NCBI GenBank assembly: GCA_949317995.1
Contig: OX439047.1
Span: 47,431,505-47,495,504 of the forward strand
Source of the DNA: Acholoe squamosa
Lineage: Eukaryota > Annelida > Polychaeta > Phyllodocida > Polynoidae
DNA length: 64,000 bases
Direction of reading: 5' to 3'
The notes below the pieces were generated by a model. It saw nothing but the letters and a program-made list of their open reading frames with translations, did not search any database and was not told the DNA's origin. A program made the position numbers and the translations under genes. Of this stretch, positions 35,591-45,970 are shown piece after piece. How positions within the stretch are numbered: position 1 is the first letter of the stretch; every line of letters starts with the position of its first letter.

Positions 35591-36251
35591 AGTAAAAATA
35601 TATGAAAGCTGACCGGATTCGTGATCAGAAAAGTCAAAAGAACATCCATTACCATAGTGCCATTTATTCTAATTGGATATGGGTCCTTCGACGAGATTTT
35701 CGCAATTTAGAAAAAAAAAAAAAAGATTGCCGTTTGCAGATAGATTTTTTGTTTATAACTTTAACTTTTTTTCCTTTGAAAATGTATGGAGTCCCCAACA
35801 AACGTCCAATCCAAGTAATCAGAATTAATGAACTAAAGTGTCACAAAAAGGCGTGTAAGCCCTATAAAACACACGATTCATATAAAGTGTCAATACGCAT
35901 CCTGTTTGAACGTAATATACACTTGGTAAAAATTCTAACAAATATCTATAACAAATCAAGTGACTTAATCATAAATAGTTGATGATATACAGGAAACTTT
36001 CCTGTTCATCTAGAGTGGCAGTAAAACTAATATTGCAAGTAGCCGCAGTGACCTTTACAAGCACGATGATGAGATGGGTTTTGGTGATAGACGAATAAAG
36101 CAGCATGTTTGGTATCTTCCAAGAGTTCATTAACATGTGGAAACCTGAAGGGCACGTTCTAAAGCCGCATGTTGATTGATACACCAGGAACTGATTCAAG
36201 ATATCTTTACTATGTCAAGTTCGGTTTGCAAGATTGGTTTCCATGTGTCAT

Positions 36252-36818
36252 CTGATGACATCTGTACCTCTGAAAATAAATCTCGTTCGTGTAGTTCATA
36301 ATTTCCACATGTTAGTTCTTACCGATGGTACATAATTCTCCATGTGAAATACCGGGTACTTTCCCCAACAGAAACTTGGATATCACAATTTACCCTGCCA
36401 ATTACCTGAATGAAAAATAAGTTTGTTGGTATTTTAACAAAATGTGACCCCTCTATATTCGATCTACAATAAGTTTAGAAAATTCAAGTAAAGGTCAGAA
36501 CAGTCATTATCAAAATGAGGAAGGGATCATGCACACTGATGACATCTGTACCTCTGAAAATAAATCTCGTTCGTGTAGCTCATAATTTCCACATGTTAGT
36601 TCTTACCGATGGTACATAATTCTCCTTGTGAAATACCGGGTACTTTCCCCAACAGAAACTTGGATATCACAATTTACCCTGCCAATTACCTGAATGAAAA
36701 ATAAGTTTGTTGGTATTTTAACAAAATGTGACCCCTCTATATTCGATCTACAATAAGTTTAGAAAATTCAAGTAAAGGTCAGAAGTCATTATCAAAATGA
36801 GGAAGGGATCATGCACAC
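36252..36818. repeat. Tandem duplication of a 284-bp unit downstream of SMCO4
   Basis: Unit one (36252-36535) and unit two (36536-36818) both run from TGATGACATCTGTACCTCTG to GAAGGGATCATGCACAC. They differ at only a few positions (for example TGTAGTTC/TGTAGCTC and AGAACAGTC/AGAAGTC). The duplication is recent and probably lies in the SMCO4 3' UTR. Confidence 0.9.
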
Positions 36819-36960
36819 AGCCCCCCCCCCCCCCCCACAGTGACATCTTTGGAAAGTCTTCAGTAAAGTGACATGTTGAAGCATAGCCATAGAAGGTAAT
36901 CTTCCGATGAGTGCGGTATATTTAGCTCCAAAGCGTGTTGGACAGCCATACTGTATGAGT

Positions 36961-37152
36961 TCAGTCAGAGCCGTGTTCATTGGATAGCGGTCTGGTATTC
37001 ACGTATACGATACCAATGATAACAGCAATGATGCAGACAATGGTGGGAAGAACTATCTTCAACACATTCTGCTTGTTATCCATGTTCTCCTTAAGACGCT
37101 CCCTCTTTTCCTTTCGACTCTCTTTCTGGACTTTACCCTTTAACTGACGCAT
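36961..37152 (-). CDS. SMCO4: Single-pass membrane and coiled-coil protein 4 (63 aa)
   Basis: The protein starts MRQLKGKVQKESRKEKRERL, a basic amphipathic segment. It continues with a single hydrophobic helix (VLKIVLPTIVCIIAVIIGI, about residues 33-52) and ends YVNTRPLSNEHGSD. Human SMCO4 is 59 aa and has the same MRQLKGK start, the same layout and a YVATRP block after the helix. The start was placed at MRQ rather than at an upstream in-frame Met, because a good acceptor (TTTTCATTCCAG) lies at about 37217 in that upstream part, which is therefore 5' UTR or intron. Function is unknown in any animal. Single coding exon. Confidence 0.9.
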   Translation of the reverse strand: MRQLKGKVQKESRKEKRERLKENMDNKQNVLKIVLPTIVCIIAVIIGIVYVNTRPLSNEHGSD

Positions 37153-37551
37153 GGCGGCTAACAGGGGAAGAAGCATCAACCAGTTGGGTGATGCACGAGA
37201 GGAAGTTGTATGGCTCTCTGGAATGAAAATAAAGAAATCCATGTCATACTAGTAAAATATCAAATTTTACCTTGGAAGGCATAGCTTTAAGTTATGCCAC
37301 TTTAATTTTCTCTTAATTTTCCAGAAACTCAGGGTGCGGCTTAAATGCAGATATGGCTTCTTGCAGCAACTCACGCCCTCTCGTACTTGTTTGTTCAAGG
37401 CTCTGCTGATTTTAAGCTCTTTATCCATCCCAGAGGCAAAACTAATTCCGAATTGACAAATATGGGACTGGTTTATCCAAATCCAATCTGCTTTGGATGA
37501 AAATATTGAAGGATCCCTCGAGCCCTCATTTGCACCACAGTGCCACAGTGG

Positions 37552-37938
37552 GCATAGCTAAGAAGCCTGAACTCTCATCTATGTGTTTACACATGGATTT
37601 GGAGTGGTGTGCGCGGCCAAGGGCGAGTGGGTTGTAGACTGACCAGCTGCCTGCGTGTACCGACACTATATACGCTCTGCGAGATGAGCGAGGTTTCCAG
37701 GGTTGGTCAGGGGCCGGGGTCAGGGGTCCACACTCCAAACCCATGTGTAAACACCATTCTATCATTGTCTTCCATAAAGAATAAAAACATTTGTCATTAA
37801 ACAACAGCTACTGGTATTCTTCATGACGCTCCCTCGAGTCCTCTGACCAACACCATAAACGTTGGTTCACTGTTTCCTACCGATTATGATAGAATTCTGT
37901 ATCATGGCGGTACAGAGATGAGAGTTTAGGTTCTAAGC
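37552..37938. mobile_element. Second foldback element of the GTACCGCC hairpin family
   Basis: The left arm has AGCTAAGAAGCCTGAACTCT followed by CATCTATGTG. The right arm has GGCGGTACAGAGATGAGAGT followed by TTAGGTTCTAAGC, the approximate reverse complement. Both match the arms of 30237-31184. A separate MITE (37939-38369) has inserted in the right arm. Confidence 0.6.
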
Positions 37939-38369
37939 CTGGGGGGGACACTCGGATTTCTTATGACGGGGGGGTGTGGCTGGGCCTCTGACAACCCTTA
38001 CCCTTGGTGAGAGGGATTTTGGGCAAAAAGTGATCCTTAGTGAGAGGGATTTTGGTTAAAACTGTGTACAGCTAAGTTTTTTAATTTTTGAAAGTTACCA
38101 TTGATGTGAGGAATCCTTATCAAAACTGACCATATTTCGCAGAAATTCTGATGAAAATCCCGAAAACTAGCAATTATTTGGATGTGCGGGGTCAAAATAT
38201 GAGAAAAGTGACCCTTGGTAAGAGGGATTTTGGCTAAAAGTGACCCTTGGTGAGAGGGATTTTGAGAAAAACCAGACCCTTATTGAGAGGGATTTTGGCC
38301 AAAAAGTGACCTTGCCAGCCGCACACTCCTGTCAGTGACATGTAGTGAGTGTCCCCCCCCCCCCCGGGG
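37939..38369. mobile_element. 431-bp MITE with 8-bp target duplication (hAT type) and internal tandem repeats
   Basis: TTCTAAGC occurs directly before (37931-37938) and after (38370-38377) the element. The ends are CTGGGGGGGACACTC and GAGTGTCCCCCCCC...GGGG. Inside, GTGAGAGGGATTTTGG repeats about five times in tandem. Without it, the host sequence reads TTTAGGTTCTAAGCTACAC, continuous with the foldback arm. Confidence 0.75.
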
Positions 38370-38389
38370 TTCTAAGCTACACTATACTA

Positions 38390-38622
38390 CCGTAAACTCC
38401 CGCGTATAAGACGCATCCTCTACGCCAAACAAATCCCTACTGGGTATTATAGGATTTCCTCAAGTTGGGGGTGTGTCTTATACGAGGGGTAATTTTACTA
38501 TAGAACAGTACTGAATTTACAAAATTGAGCCTTAAAATGTGCGTCTTATACGCGAAAATGCATTTGCTGAGTTTGGGGTGCGTCTTATACGCGCAGCGGG
38601 TCTTCTACGCGGGAGATTACGG
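38390..38622. mobile_element. TA-target MITE, copy 7 (233 bp)
   Basis: Ends CCGTAAACTCCCGCG and CGCGGGAGATTACGG with TA on both sides. It sits 12 bp past the hAT-type MITE and completes a cluster of nested insertions. Confidence 0.85.
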
Positions 38623-38652
38623 TAGTCTATAGTCTACACTACAAACTTAGAG

Positions 38653-38834
38653 AGTGGTCATTTTTTAACGATGGGGGGGGGGTTGGTGAAAACGCGTGCA
38701 CGGCAAAAAACTTTCCTCCCCTCCTCGGAGGGGTCTGAAATTTTTTTGTCCCCCCTAAGAGGAGTCTGAAATTGTTTTGTCCTCCCCCAATCCCACCACA
38801 CCCCCCCCCGTTGTTAAAAAAAAATGACCACTCC
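38653..38834. mobile_element. Small MITE, about 182 bp, GAGTGGTCATTTTTTAAC ends
   Basis: The left end AGTGGTCATTTTTTAACGAT followed by a G-run is matched in reverse by the right end: a C-run, then GTTGTTAAAAAAAAATGACC and ACTCC. The interior holds a repeated (A/G)GAG(G/A)(A/G)GTCTGAAATT(T/G)TTTTGTCC. CTTAGA and CTTACA flank it, which may be a degraded duplication. Confidence 0.65.
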
Positions 38835-40077
38835 CTTACAGTAAACAGTTACACTACAGTACAGACTTAGAGACTACAGTGAGCAGTGAGTGACAGTGTC
38901 ACTGGCAATAGACTGTTCTCCGGTTGCAAATCTTGGGCCTTATCTCATGGATTCACGCTGCCCACAGTCAGGTTCCCATAGCGTGGGGGTTTCCACACTG
39001 TCTGCCGCTCAGGGAGCTCTGTACGGTGTGGGAGAGTTATAATACCAAATGTTTTGGGAGTGGGAGACTTTCCGCGCAACCCTTAATCTTAATCCTCTTT
39101 AAATTAAAGTGAGTCGATATATAAACACCCCCTTTAGCTATCCTGAAATTTTGGGGAAGTTACAATAATTCTAAGATAGGGAAAAGAAACATTTTGTCAA
39201 AAATACGAAAATGACATTTCAAAACAATATGGCGGTCGTAGGATACGTAAGGCTTCACTGGGCCAAGTTCTTTTTGCCATATCTCAATCACGGAGAGTAT
39301 GATCCCATCTTAAGGAACCAAGATACCACATTAGAATATCTCTCATTGCTTATATTTACTGACCCATCTGCACTAGTATTCCATGATTTGTTGGTGATTT
39401 ACGCATGGAAATTGATAGAAATGATGAATAATAATGATTAAATGCCCAGAAAAGTAATATCCAATTTTTAATGATTTGTTGGTGATTTATGCATAGAAAT
39501 AGATAGAAATGATGAATATTACTAAAATGCAAAAAAAAAAAAATGTCTGAAATTATCTGTACCTATACTGAGGCTATAGAACTAGATCTATCATTGGAGT
39601 GATTTTTTTTCGTAATTATTTTACATACCCCCGGTAGAAGTAATTATTTTGTATATATTTATTTTTTACTTATATTTCTTTTGATTACTGGGGATACATA
39701 TCATTTACATGGATTCATAGGGTTTCATGGATTAACAGACAAACTGTGAGTACTTTACCTACACACACACACATTAGCATATTGTCACTCTCAAATTCTT
39801 CCTAGATTTCATGAAAAACTCTTCATCTAAATACCACTTTGTCAATTAGATGTTCAGAGATAAGATACAAACACAATATAGCCATATTTGAAAAGTGGGG
39901 CCATCATTTCGTTAAGATGGGATCATGGTTCCTCAAAATTCTCAAAAGCTGGGATCATCGTTCTGGGATCATCGTTCCTTGGGATCATCGTTCATGTATT
40001 CGTCACAGCGCCCCCTACATTTCCGTCAACATCTCGTCTCAAACTCAAACTTTTTCAAAGAATGGCCAATGCTTATT
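38835..40077. other. Intergenic, nothing recognised
   Basis: AT-rich sequence with one local duplication near 39390-39530 (TTTGTTGGTGATTTA(C/T)GCAT twice) and a short GGGATCATCGTTC triplet repeat at about 39950-39990. No splice-consistent coding sequence. Confidence 0.4.
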
Positions 40078-41088
40078 AGGGATGGGCACACAAAATTAAA
40101 TTTTTAACTATCCAATCGAAAAATTATACCCTAGAAAGAAGAAATCTTTGCCAACATTATGCTTTTTGAATAAATGTAATACAGTTACTAGAAGAGAAGC
40201 AATGCATTTTTGAATATAAAAAAGTTAGGAGTATTTTCTGTCACCTTTTCCTGGTCAATATCACCTCAGTGAGGGAAAATTAGGTCAAATCATGCATCAC
40301 TGACCACACTCACTGAGTGGTGCATTTTTGACATTATCTCTTGTAAATGCTCATAATTTTGTAACAGTTTAAGTTAGAGAGAAGCCAGTCACATCAGTGG
40401 ACAGAAAACAGTTTGGTGGTTCTGGGGGTATAATTTTTTTTATGATTTGATATGGAGAAGTCTATCATATTTTGATGGAAACTCAAAATTCCCTGTGGTG
40501 GAGTAAAATCACACAGGTCAGTTTTGTGCAATTTTAAGCAAAATATGCTGTTACTCTTTTACTTCTAGCACTTTTCAGCACACAGATAGATAGGAATAGA
40601 TTTTAGATTCTTGTAGAAGACAAAATTGCGGACATTTTGGTTGTAGTTCTAAAAGGTGAACAAATACTTTGAAATTTCAAAAAAATGGTTAAAAATCTGA
40701 ATTATTTTTTTCCAATTTGAAAATTTCAAAAACTCTGTTTTTCCACATTAGCCAGGAAGCTTGATATCTTAAGTTTCAAATTGCTCCAAAAAGCATGTTA
40801 TCTGCTAAAGAACTGTAGGAATTACAACAAATTTAGTAACTGATGTCAGGGTCAGAGGCACTCCGGTCAGAGCAAACATTGTCATTTGAAAACTTCATCT
40901 ATAAAAAACTACACATCCCACAAGAAAATGCCTATGGTATTCCTATTCTATGGGTCTTTTTACATAACATACCAAAATATGGTATTTTTCCATGAAACAG
41001 AAGTAACAAAATTCAGGTTTTGAAGTTGCTCTATTTACTATAGTGACAGAGAGGCAGCGTTCAGCAGTAGCTGCTGGTGCCCATCCCT
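40078..41088 (+). mobile_element. AGGGATGGGC TIR element, copy a (1011 bp)
   Basis: It starts AGGGATGGGCACAC and ends GTGCCCATCCCT. It aligns along its whole length with the copy at 48818-49828, and both are exactly 1011 bp by my coordinates. No target duplication is visible here. Its right edge abuts the dispersed repeat that starts TAGATGGAACCATCGC. No long open frame, so it is non-autonomous. Confidence 0.8.
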
Positions 41089-41400
41089 TAGATGGAACCA
41101 TCGCTAAAGGAGCGATGGTAAGCGGTGGCACTGGTGTTGTGGTGGTGGAACTTTCAGAGTAGTTTCCCAAGCCCCCAATGAAAACTGGGTCCCTAGTCTT
41201 AACTGGGATTGGTCTTTGATATCTCAACTCTAGGACCTACCTACTTGTTGTGTATTGTTTTGAAATGTAAAATCATATGCCAAGCCTTTGCTTTTTGTAA
41301 CGTGATATCTGGGGCCCAGGAAGACTAGGCTGAGCCCTCTGCAGACCCAGTGGACATCAATTGCTGGGCCTCTGAATGAACATAATTCAACATATAATCA
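41089..41400 (+). repeat. Dispersed repeat, inverted partner of 29400-30065
   Basis: This runs from TAGATGGAACCATCGC through TTTCAGAGTAGTTTCCCAAG and CAAAGCCT-like blocks to GAATGAACATAATTC. It is the reverse complement of the repeat in COMMD2 intron 1, with the two halves almost adjacent here. Confidence 0.7.
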
Positions 41401-42765
41401 GGGCCCAGTTAGTAGGGAAAACATGCCAAACTTTTATTTTGGATTTACCCGGATAATTTTACATCACCGGGAAGCTGGCAACTTGAGTAATTTAATGGTG
41501 TTTAAATTGTCTTCATAGTGTTACTAGAACAAAAGTTATGAGGGATTGAATGTGGAATTTCTATAATGTTTTCTGTCAGTGGATTTCCAGCCAGTGTGGC
41601 TCTTATCAGTCCCTGCCCACTGTGCACAGGCTGCACTGGTTCTCACACATTTCAGACCTTGCTTTACTTAATCTCAAATTAAATTTGATTGAACGATCAT
41701 AGAGGGTAACCAATTACATCACTGTAAGCACAACAGTTTGGGGATTAATGGGCTATATTTTGCATCAAAAGGAACTAAGATAAGTATTATAGATCATGTT
41801 GGAAAGTCAAAATTTTCTAAATGGCAGTGTGATAAGCAGACCTGAAATTCTTGGATTTTTTACTCAACTCTCCTATACTCTTTAGCTTTGGGCTAATTTG
41901 GGCTAATAGATAATAAATAGCTGATTAAAGATCCTAAAAGTACACACTTTTGTGGTTATCCCATATAAGTTTAAAAAAGTTACACAAATATTTAGTTTTG
42001 ATATTTTCGGGTTTAAGTCATAACTCTTCTGAAATATATACAATCTGTCCAGATATTTCATTCTTTCTCCCTCTATGGTAACTGATAATGTCTTAAGCTT
42101 TCAATAGAGGTCTCAAATGTAAAAATTGACCAAGAATTAACAAAAATATCAGCATTTTATATTTCAAGGTTTTATAGAAATTATAGTCTGTGCACACCAA
42201 TACCCTTTGAGAACTGATAAGATATCAAATCAGTGACTGGATCTAGAGTAAAATGACCCACAAATTCTGATTCCTTGGTTATTTTTACCCTTGGTACATG
42301 AAAATAGTTAATGTTGACAGTGGAAAAGAGCCCTAAAATAGAAAATCATATTGATTGATTTACTATAGTGACAGATAGGGACTAGTGGGAGTGGGTGCAG
42401 GGGTGTTATTCCTACAGTAGGTACATCAGATGGAAAATACATTCTTCTGCATATGTTTTGAAAGTTACCAGAACACAAGGATGTGTAGATGGCATAGAAC
42501 ATGCTTTTGGAATTTTTCAAAAATTCCTACCGGTTCCAGATATATTCAAGATTTTCTTTTCTGAAATGGTGGTAAAATGTCTTATGGGAGAAGGGGGATT
42601 AGTTGTGACCTTTTGTATCAGGAATGGTAGGCTCATATCCTATAAACAAGTGAATGATTATCAGAAAAATGTCCATAATATTCATTTAAATTAATGTATT
42701 CAAGTAATTTAAAAAAAGCATATCTCTGCCGGCAAGCCACAGACACATTTATTTTTGTTTGACCT
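41401..42765. other. Intergenic; faint resemblance to the AGGGATGGGC element, otherwise nothing
   Basis: Segments such as TTTACTATAGTGACAGATAG (near 42360) and a CAGTTTGG...TATTTTG stretch (near 41730) echo the order of blocks in the 1011-bp elements. Similarity is too weak to call a copy by eye. No gene seen. Confidence 0.3.
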
Positions 42766-43159
42766 ATTGATTCTGGAACAGTAATGAAGGACGAGTAGCT
42801 GCGGTCTGGGCTAAACTGAGTCCAAATGACCCGGCCTTATTTATTAACAAGTAATAACATATTAATACAGAGAAATTACATAAAAAAAAAAAAAATTGAA
42901 GCAGTGGAAGAGTCCCATGTGTGTGTGCCCTTAGGCTGGCAGGCTGCAGTAGTGGGTCACTGCCCACAGGTATGTTCAGGGAGGAGTAGCAGTGTGTGTG
43001 TGTGTGTGTGTGTGTAGGAGTAGCAGGTGGGTGAGTAGTAGTGGTACTGACCGTATCAATACATAGACCAATCAGGATTGGTCTCACCCATTGATTCTGG
43101 AACAGTAATGAAGGACGAGTAGCTGCGGTCTGGGCTAAACTGAGTCCAAATGACCCGGC
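42766..43159 (-). repeat. 3' split-direct-repeat block (A2, B2, A1) of the YR retrotransposon
   Basis: Two 70-bp A repeats begin ATTGATTCTGGAACAGTAAT and end AATGACCCGGC. They enclose a B repeat with a (GT)n run of about 12. The A/B junction at 43088-43092 reads CCCATTGATT. The outer edge reads CCTATTGATT and the far edge CCCAATTGG, so recombination took place at a single shared A or within one to three bases around it. Confidence 0.88.
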
Positions 43160-43206
43160 AACACCAGAACAATGATATAGTCCTGATACTCTACACATTA
43201 GTATGT

Positions 43207-44265
43207 CTAAAAAGTAGCTTTCAGTGCCGTGGCGACTATATTGTCTATATCTATCCTGGTACCAAGTGGTTTGGCTAAGTACAAAAGAGCAGACAAGCTT
43301 GTCCAGTCACCGGTGTATCTGATGTCCTCTAGTGGGATACCGCACAGGTGCATAAAGGCAGCGCCTGAACGTCTCAGAGAATGTATTCCGGCCCTGTTTG
43401 TATCTATCCCAATAGTACTTAGTAGGTGTTTCAGGAACTTAAGTAGTGCTGAGTATTGTAATGGGACCAGCGAGTTCCCTTTGCGCACTAGGAAGGCGGG
43501 TGCTTCAGGGTCTGTCGTGGGGGTACCGTCAAAGTGTCTCTTGAGTAAAGATACTGCACAAAGTGGTGAGTTAGGGACTCCTACGACCGGGATGTGGTGG
43601 ACTCTCTGTCCAAATTGGATTGTTTTTGAGCTTGAAACCGTGACAATCATACCCCAGCTAGTGAATGATACAGACTTTCTTCTTAGAAAGTGTGGTGATG
43701 CTTTTGCTGCGTTGTCTACTACTAGGTTGCTCTTCCTGAGAAGGGTCCTGAAGCTAGTAACGATGCATGCCCACATAGCTAAATGGTCAGGTACTGCTAG
43801 ATTCACCCTTGTAGACATGTCCAAGAGTTGCGAAACTGACAGTGTGACTCTAGTGGGTATAGGGTCACCGAGGATCCTGCGCAGACCTGACATAGTACAC
43901 TTAAACATAAAATTTGTCCTTATCCAAGCTACGTCGTAGCCATAATGTGCATTTAAACTTATCACTGCACTCACGTAATTGTCTATAGTGCTATACTTCA
44001 AGTCCGAAGACAGGTACACTGAATATCGACACATGGTCTGAACCGAAGTGGGTACGACTGTAGAGGCAGAGATGGTACAGAACACAATAAATCTTTTCCA
44101 TTGGCTGCATTTAGTTTTCCAGGTGGAAACGCTCCAAGCATGCGCTCTCGCTATCGCCGCTTTCATGTCCAAATCTTCGCATAGCTTAGCCGCCGCTACA
44201 ACATAGATACATAGGAAGGTTATGCGGGTAATATAACACTCTTGACAAAGCATCTGCAAGGACAT
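43207..44265 (-). CDS. Tyrosine recombinase of the YR retrotransposon (352 aa)
   Basis: This is the integrase of the element. It carries all active-site residues: Arg in SFRTLLRKSN (about 173), Lys in SSSKTIQ (about 214), His-x-x-Arg in HSLRRSG (295/298), Trp in GDWTS (321) and the nucleophile Tyr in ALLYLAK (329). The N-terminal core-binding part lies at about residues 35-130 (WSVSTWKTKCSQWKRF). Its ATG lies 80 nt inside the pol frame in the +1 phase, so it needs frameshifting, reinitiation or a separate mRNA. It would splice a circular DNA intermediate into the genome through the A/B repeats. Confidence 0.9.
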   Translation of the reverse strand: MSLQMLCQECYITRITFLCIYVVAAAKLCEDLDMKAAIARAHAWSVSTWKTKCSQWKRFIVFCTISASTVVPTSVQTMCRYSVYLSSDLKYSTIDNYVSAVISLNAHYGYDVAWIRTNFMFKCTMSGLRRILGDPIPTRVTLSVSQLLDMSTRVNLAVPDHLAMWACIVTSFRTLLRKSNLVVDNAAKASPHFLRRKSVSFTSWGMIVTVSSSKTIQFGQRVHHIPVVGVPNSPLCAVSLLKRHFDGTPTTDPEAPAFLVRKGNSLVPLQYSALLKFLKHLLSTIGIDTNRAGIHSLRRSGAAFMHLCGIPLEDIRYTGDWTSLSALLYLAKPLGTRIDIDNIVATALKATF

Positions 44266-45970
44266 TAAGTCGTCCTGGGATATGTAATGCTACAATATGG
44301 CAGTTATAAAGAGCTGTAAGCCAAAACAGTTCTCTCAGGAAGTCCATCGCTCTTGTATTTGTACTTTTGCCCTTATTCAGTGCGCTTACTACATGGGTGT
44401 TATCCGTGTAACAGACAATTTTCCTATTGCGCCACAAAGGTCCCCACCTATTAATCGCCATTAAGATGGGGTATAGCTCCCTGATGTTTATGTTTTCAGG
44501 CACGAATTGACTAGGTGGCGGGAGGCAGTGTCCATGACTGTCTATGTTCATACTGATCCTGCATCCCCAACCTGCACATATCCAGTCCTTGCCGTACCTG
44601 ACACCGTAACCCCTGTCTGATGCGTCCATGTATAAGTCACTTTTTGTGGACGGTAGAGTGCTGACAATTTTTGCTTCGCCATTAAACCACTTTGCGAATC
44701 TTAGCCACCAGTCTAGGTCCTTGAAGAACCCGGTAGAGAGGGTTATGTACCTTTTAGTGCTCGTGAACGCAGATAACATGCCTATGACTCTGTGAGAGAA
44801 TGTCCTGCCCCCCCTGACTAAAGTAGAGCAGTGTGCTAAGATCCCGCATAAACGGCGCAGCTGTTTCTTGGTTGCCCTTCGACGACCTACAAAGAAACGT
44901 AGCTCACTGTGCAATTTATTGATCTTGCTCTCCGGTAGTCTGAGGCACATTTGTAGTGAGTCAATTTCTATCCCTAGATAAATTTGAACTTGTGCAGGTG
45001 AAAGAACCTTCTTATAGGATAAGAAAAAACCCAACGAGTGGAGTGTGCTATGTAGAAACAACTGTGCTTTTTGGCACTCCGCATATGAGTTAACCATAGT
45101 AAGTAAGTCATCGAGATAATTAAAGCAATAATAACCGTTAGCTCTCATATAACGAGCTATGCTGTCAGTAATCCTATTAAAGAGGAATGCAGCCATTCTA
45201 GTGCCGAATGACACAAAGTTGTCCACTAAATACACTTTCTGTGAGTCGAATGTCCACTGTAGGCCCTGGAATTGCCTATCGCTTGGCCTAATCATAATAG
45301 AGCGGTATGCTGCGGAAATGTCTGTGACTGCCATGAACATACCGGGTCGGAGCACCTTGGTCACATCATCGATGCTAGTGTAACTAAAGTGGTGGAATGT
45401 CTCGTTCATGTGTGAATTAATAGATAGACCTTCTGGTCTACTGGCGTCCGTTACCGGTCTATAACCGCCATCTCTTTTCTCAACCGCACCTAAGGCGTGG
45501 ATGCAAGTAGGTGCTGCTGTGAGTATAGACAATTTGCCTTGGTCTACTTCTGTCTTTAGCAGGTTATCAATGAAGTTCCTTGCTTCTTGGGGTACATAGT
45601 TCTTAGTGCTATACTCACTAATATGTGTGTTTGGGTCCACTACTTTAAACCCGTGCATTATGCCGTCCATTAGGAATGCGGCGTCATAATCCCAACCATT
45701 TGTACCATAAACCGAATTAGGGCCTCCACTAAGCATTGATAACCAGCCTGCGGGTTTCATTTGAGATCTGACCCCTTTTAGGATATGGGTGGAGTTAATA
45801 TCCCACAATGGAGCATAGCTTACATAAATTGACAATAATTCTGATATGTCCGAAGTACACACAAGCGAGTCTCTATCACAATAAATGTCTGGTAAATTGT
45901 CGGTTGTTACATTGACCGCGGAACCGTAGGAATCCGGAATATCATGGGCACCGTCAATATTATTTGTACA
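44186..45970 (-). CDS. Reverse transcriptase-RNase H (pol) of the YR retrotransposon
   Basis: The frame is continuous from the codon after the gag TGA to the stop at 44186 (594 codons). The first in-frame ATG is about 71 codons in. Counting from the GTG at 45862, RT motifs are TDISAAYRS (first Asp, about residue 181), FGTRMAAF and YCFNYLDDL (catalytic DD at about 251-252). RNase H follows: LYMDASDRGYG (Asp about 413), NIRELYPIL (Glu about 462), CYTDNTHVV (Asp about 487) and NVLADALSR (Asp about 537). All catalytic residues are present. No stop or frameshift was seen. Confidence 0.9.
   Translation of the reverse strand, partial: CTNNIDGAHDIPDSYGSAVNVTTDNLPDIYCDRDSLVCTSDISELLSIYVSYAPLWDINSTHILKGVRSQMKPAGWLSMLSGGPNSVYGTNGWDYDAAFLMDGIMHGFKVVDPNTHISEYSTKNYVPQEARNFIDNLLKTEVDQGKLSILTAAPTCIHALGAVEKRDGGYRPVTDASRPEGLSINSHMNETFHHFSYTSIDDVTKVLRPGMFMAVTDISAAYRSIMIRPSDRQFQGLQWTFDSQKVYLVDNFVSFGTRMAAFLFNRITDSIARYMRANGYYCFNYLDDLLTMVNSYAECQKAQLFLHSTLHSLGFFLSYKKVLSPAQVQIYLGIEIDSLQMCLRLPESKINKLHSELRFFVGRRRATKKQLRRLCGILAHCSTLVRGGRTFSHRVIGMLSAFTSTKRYITLSTGFFKDLDWWLRFAKWFNGEAKIVSTLPSTKSDLYMDASDRGYGVRYGKDWICAGWGCRISMNIDSHGHCLPPPSQFVPENINIRELYPILMAINRWGPLWRNRKIVCYTDNTHVVSALNKGKSTNTRAMDFLRELFWLTALYNCHIVALHIPGRLNVLADALSRVLYYPHNLPMYLCCSGG

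Noticed and set aside
42826..43017. Short open frames with Val-Cys or Thr-His runs near 42900 and 47950
   Set aside because: They are translations of the (GT)n microsatellite in the B repeats of the retrotransposon.
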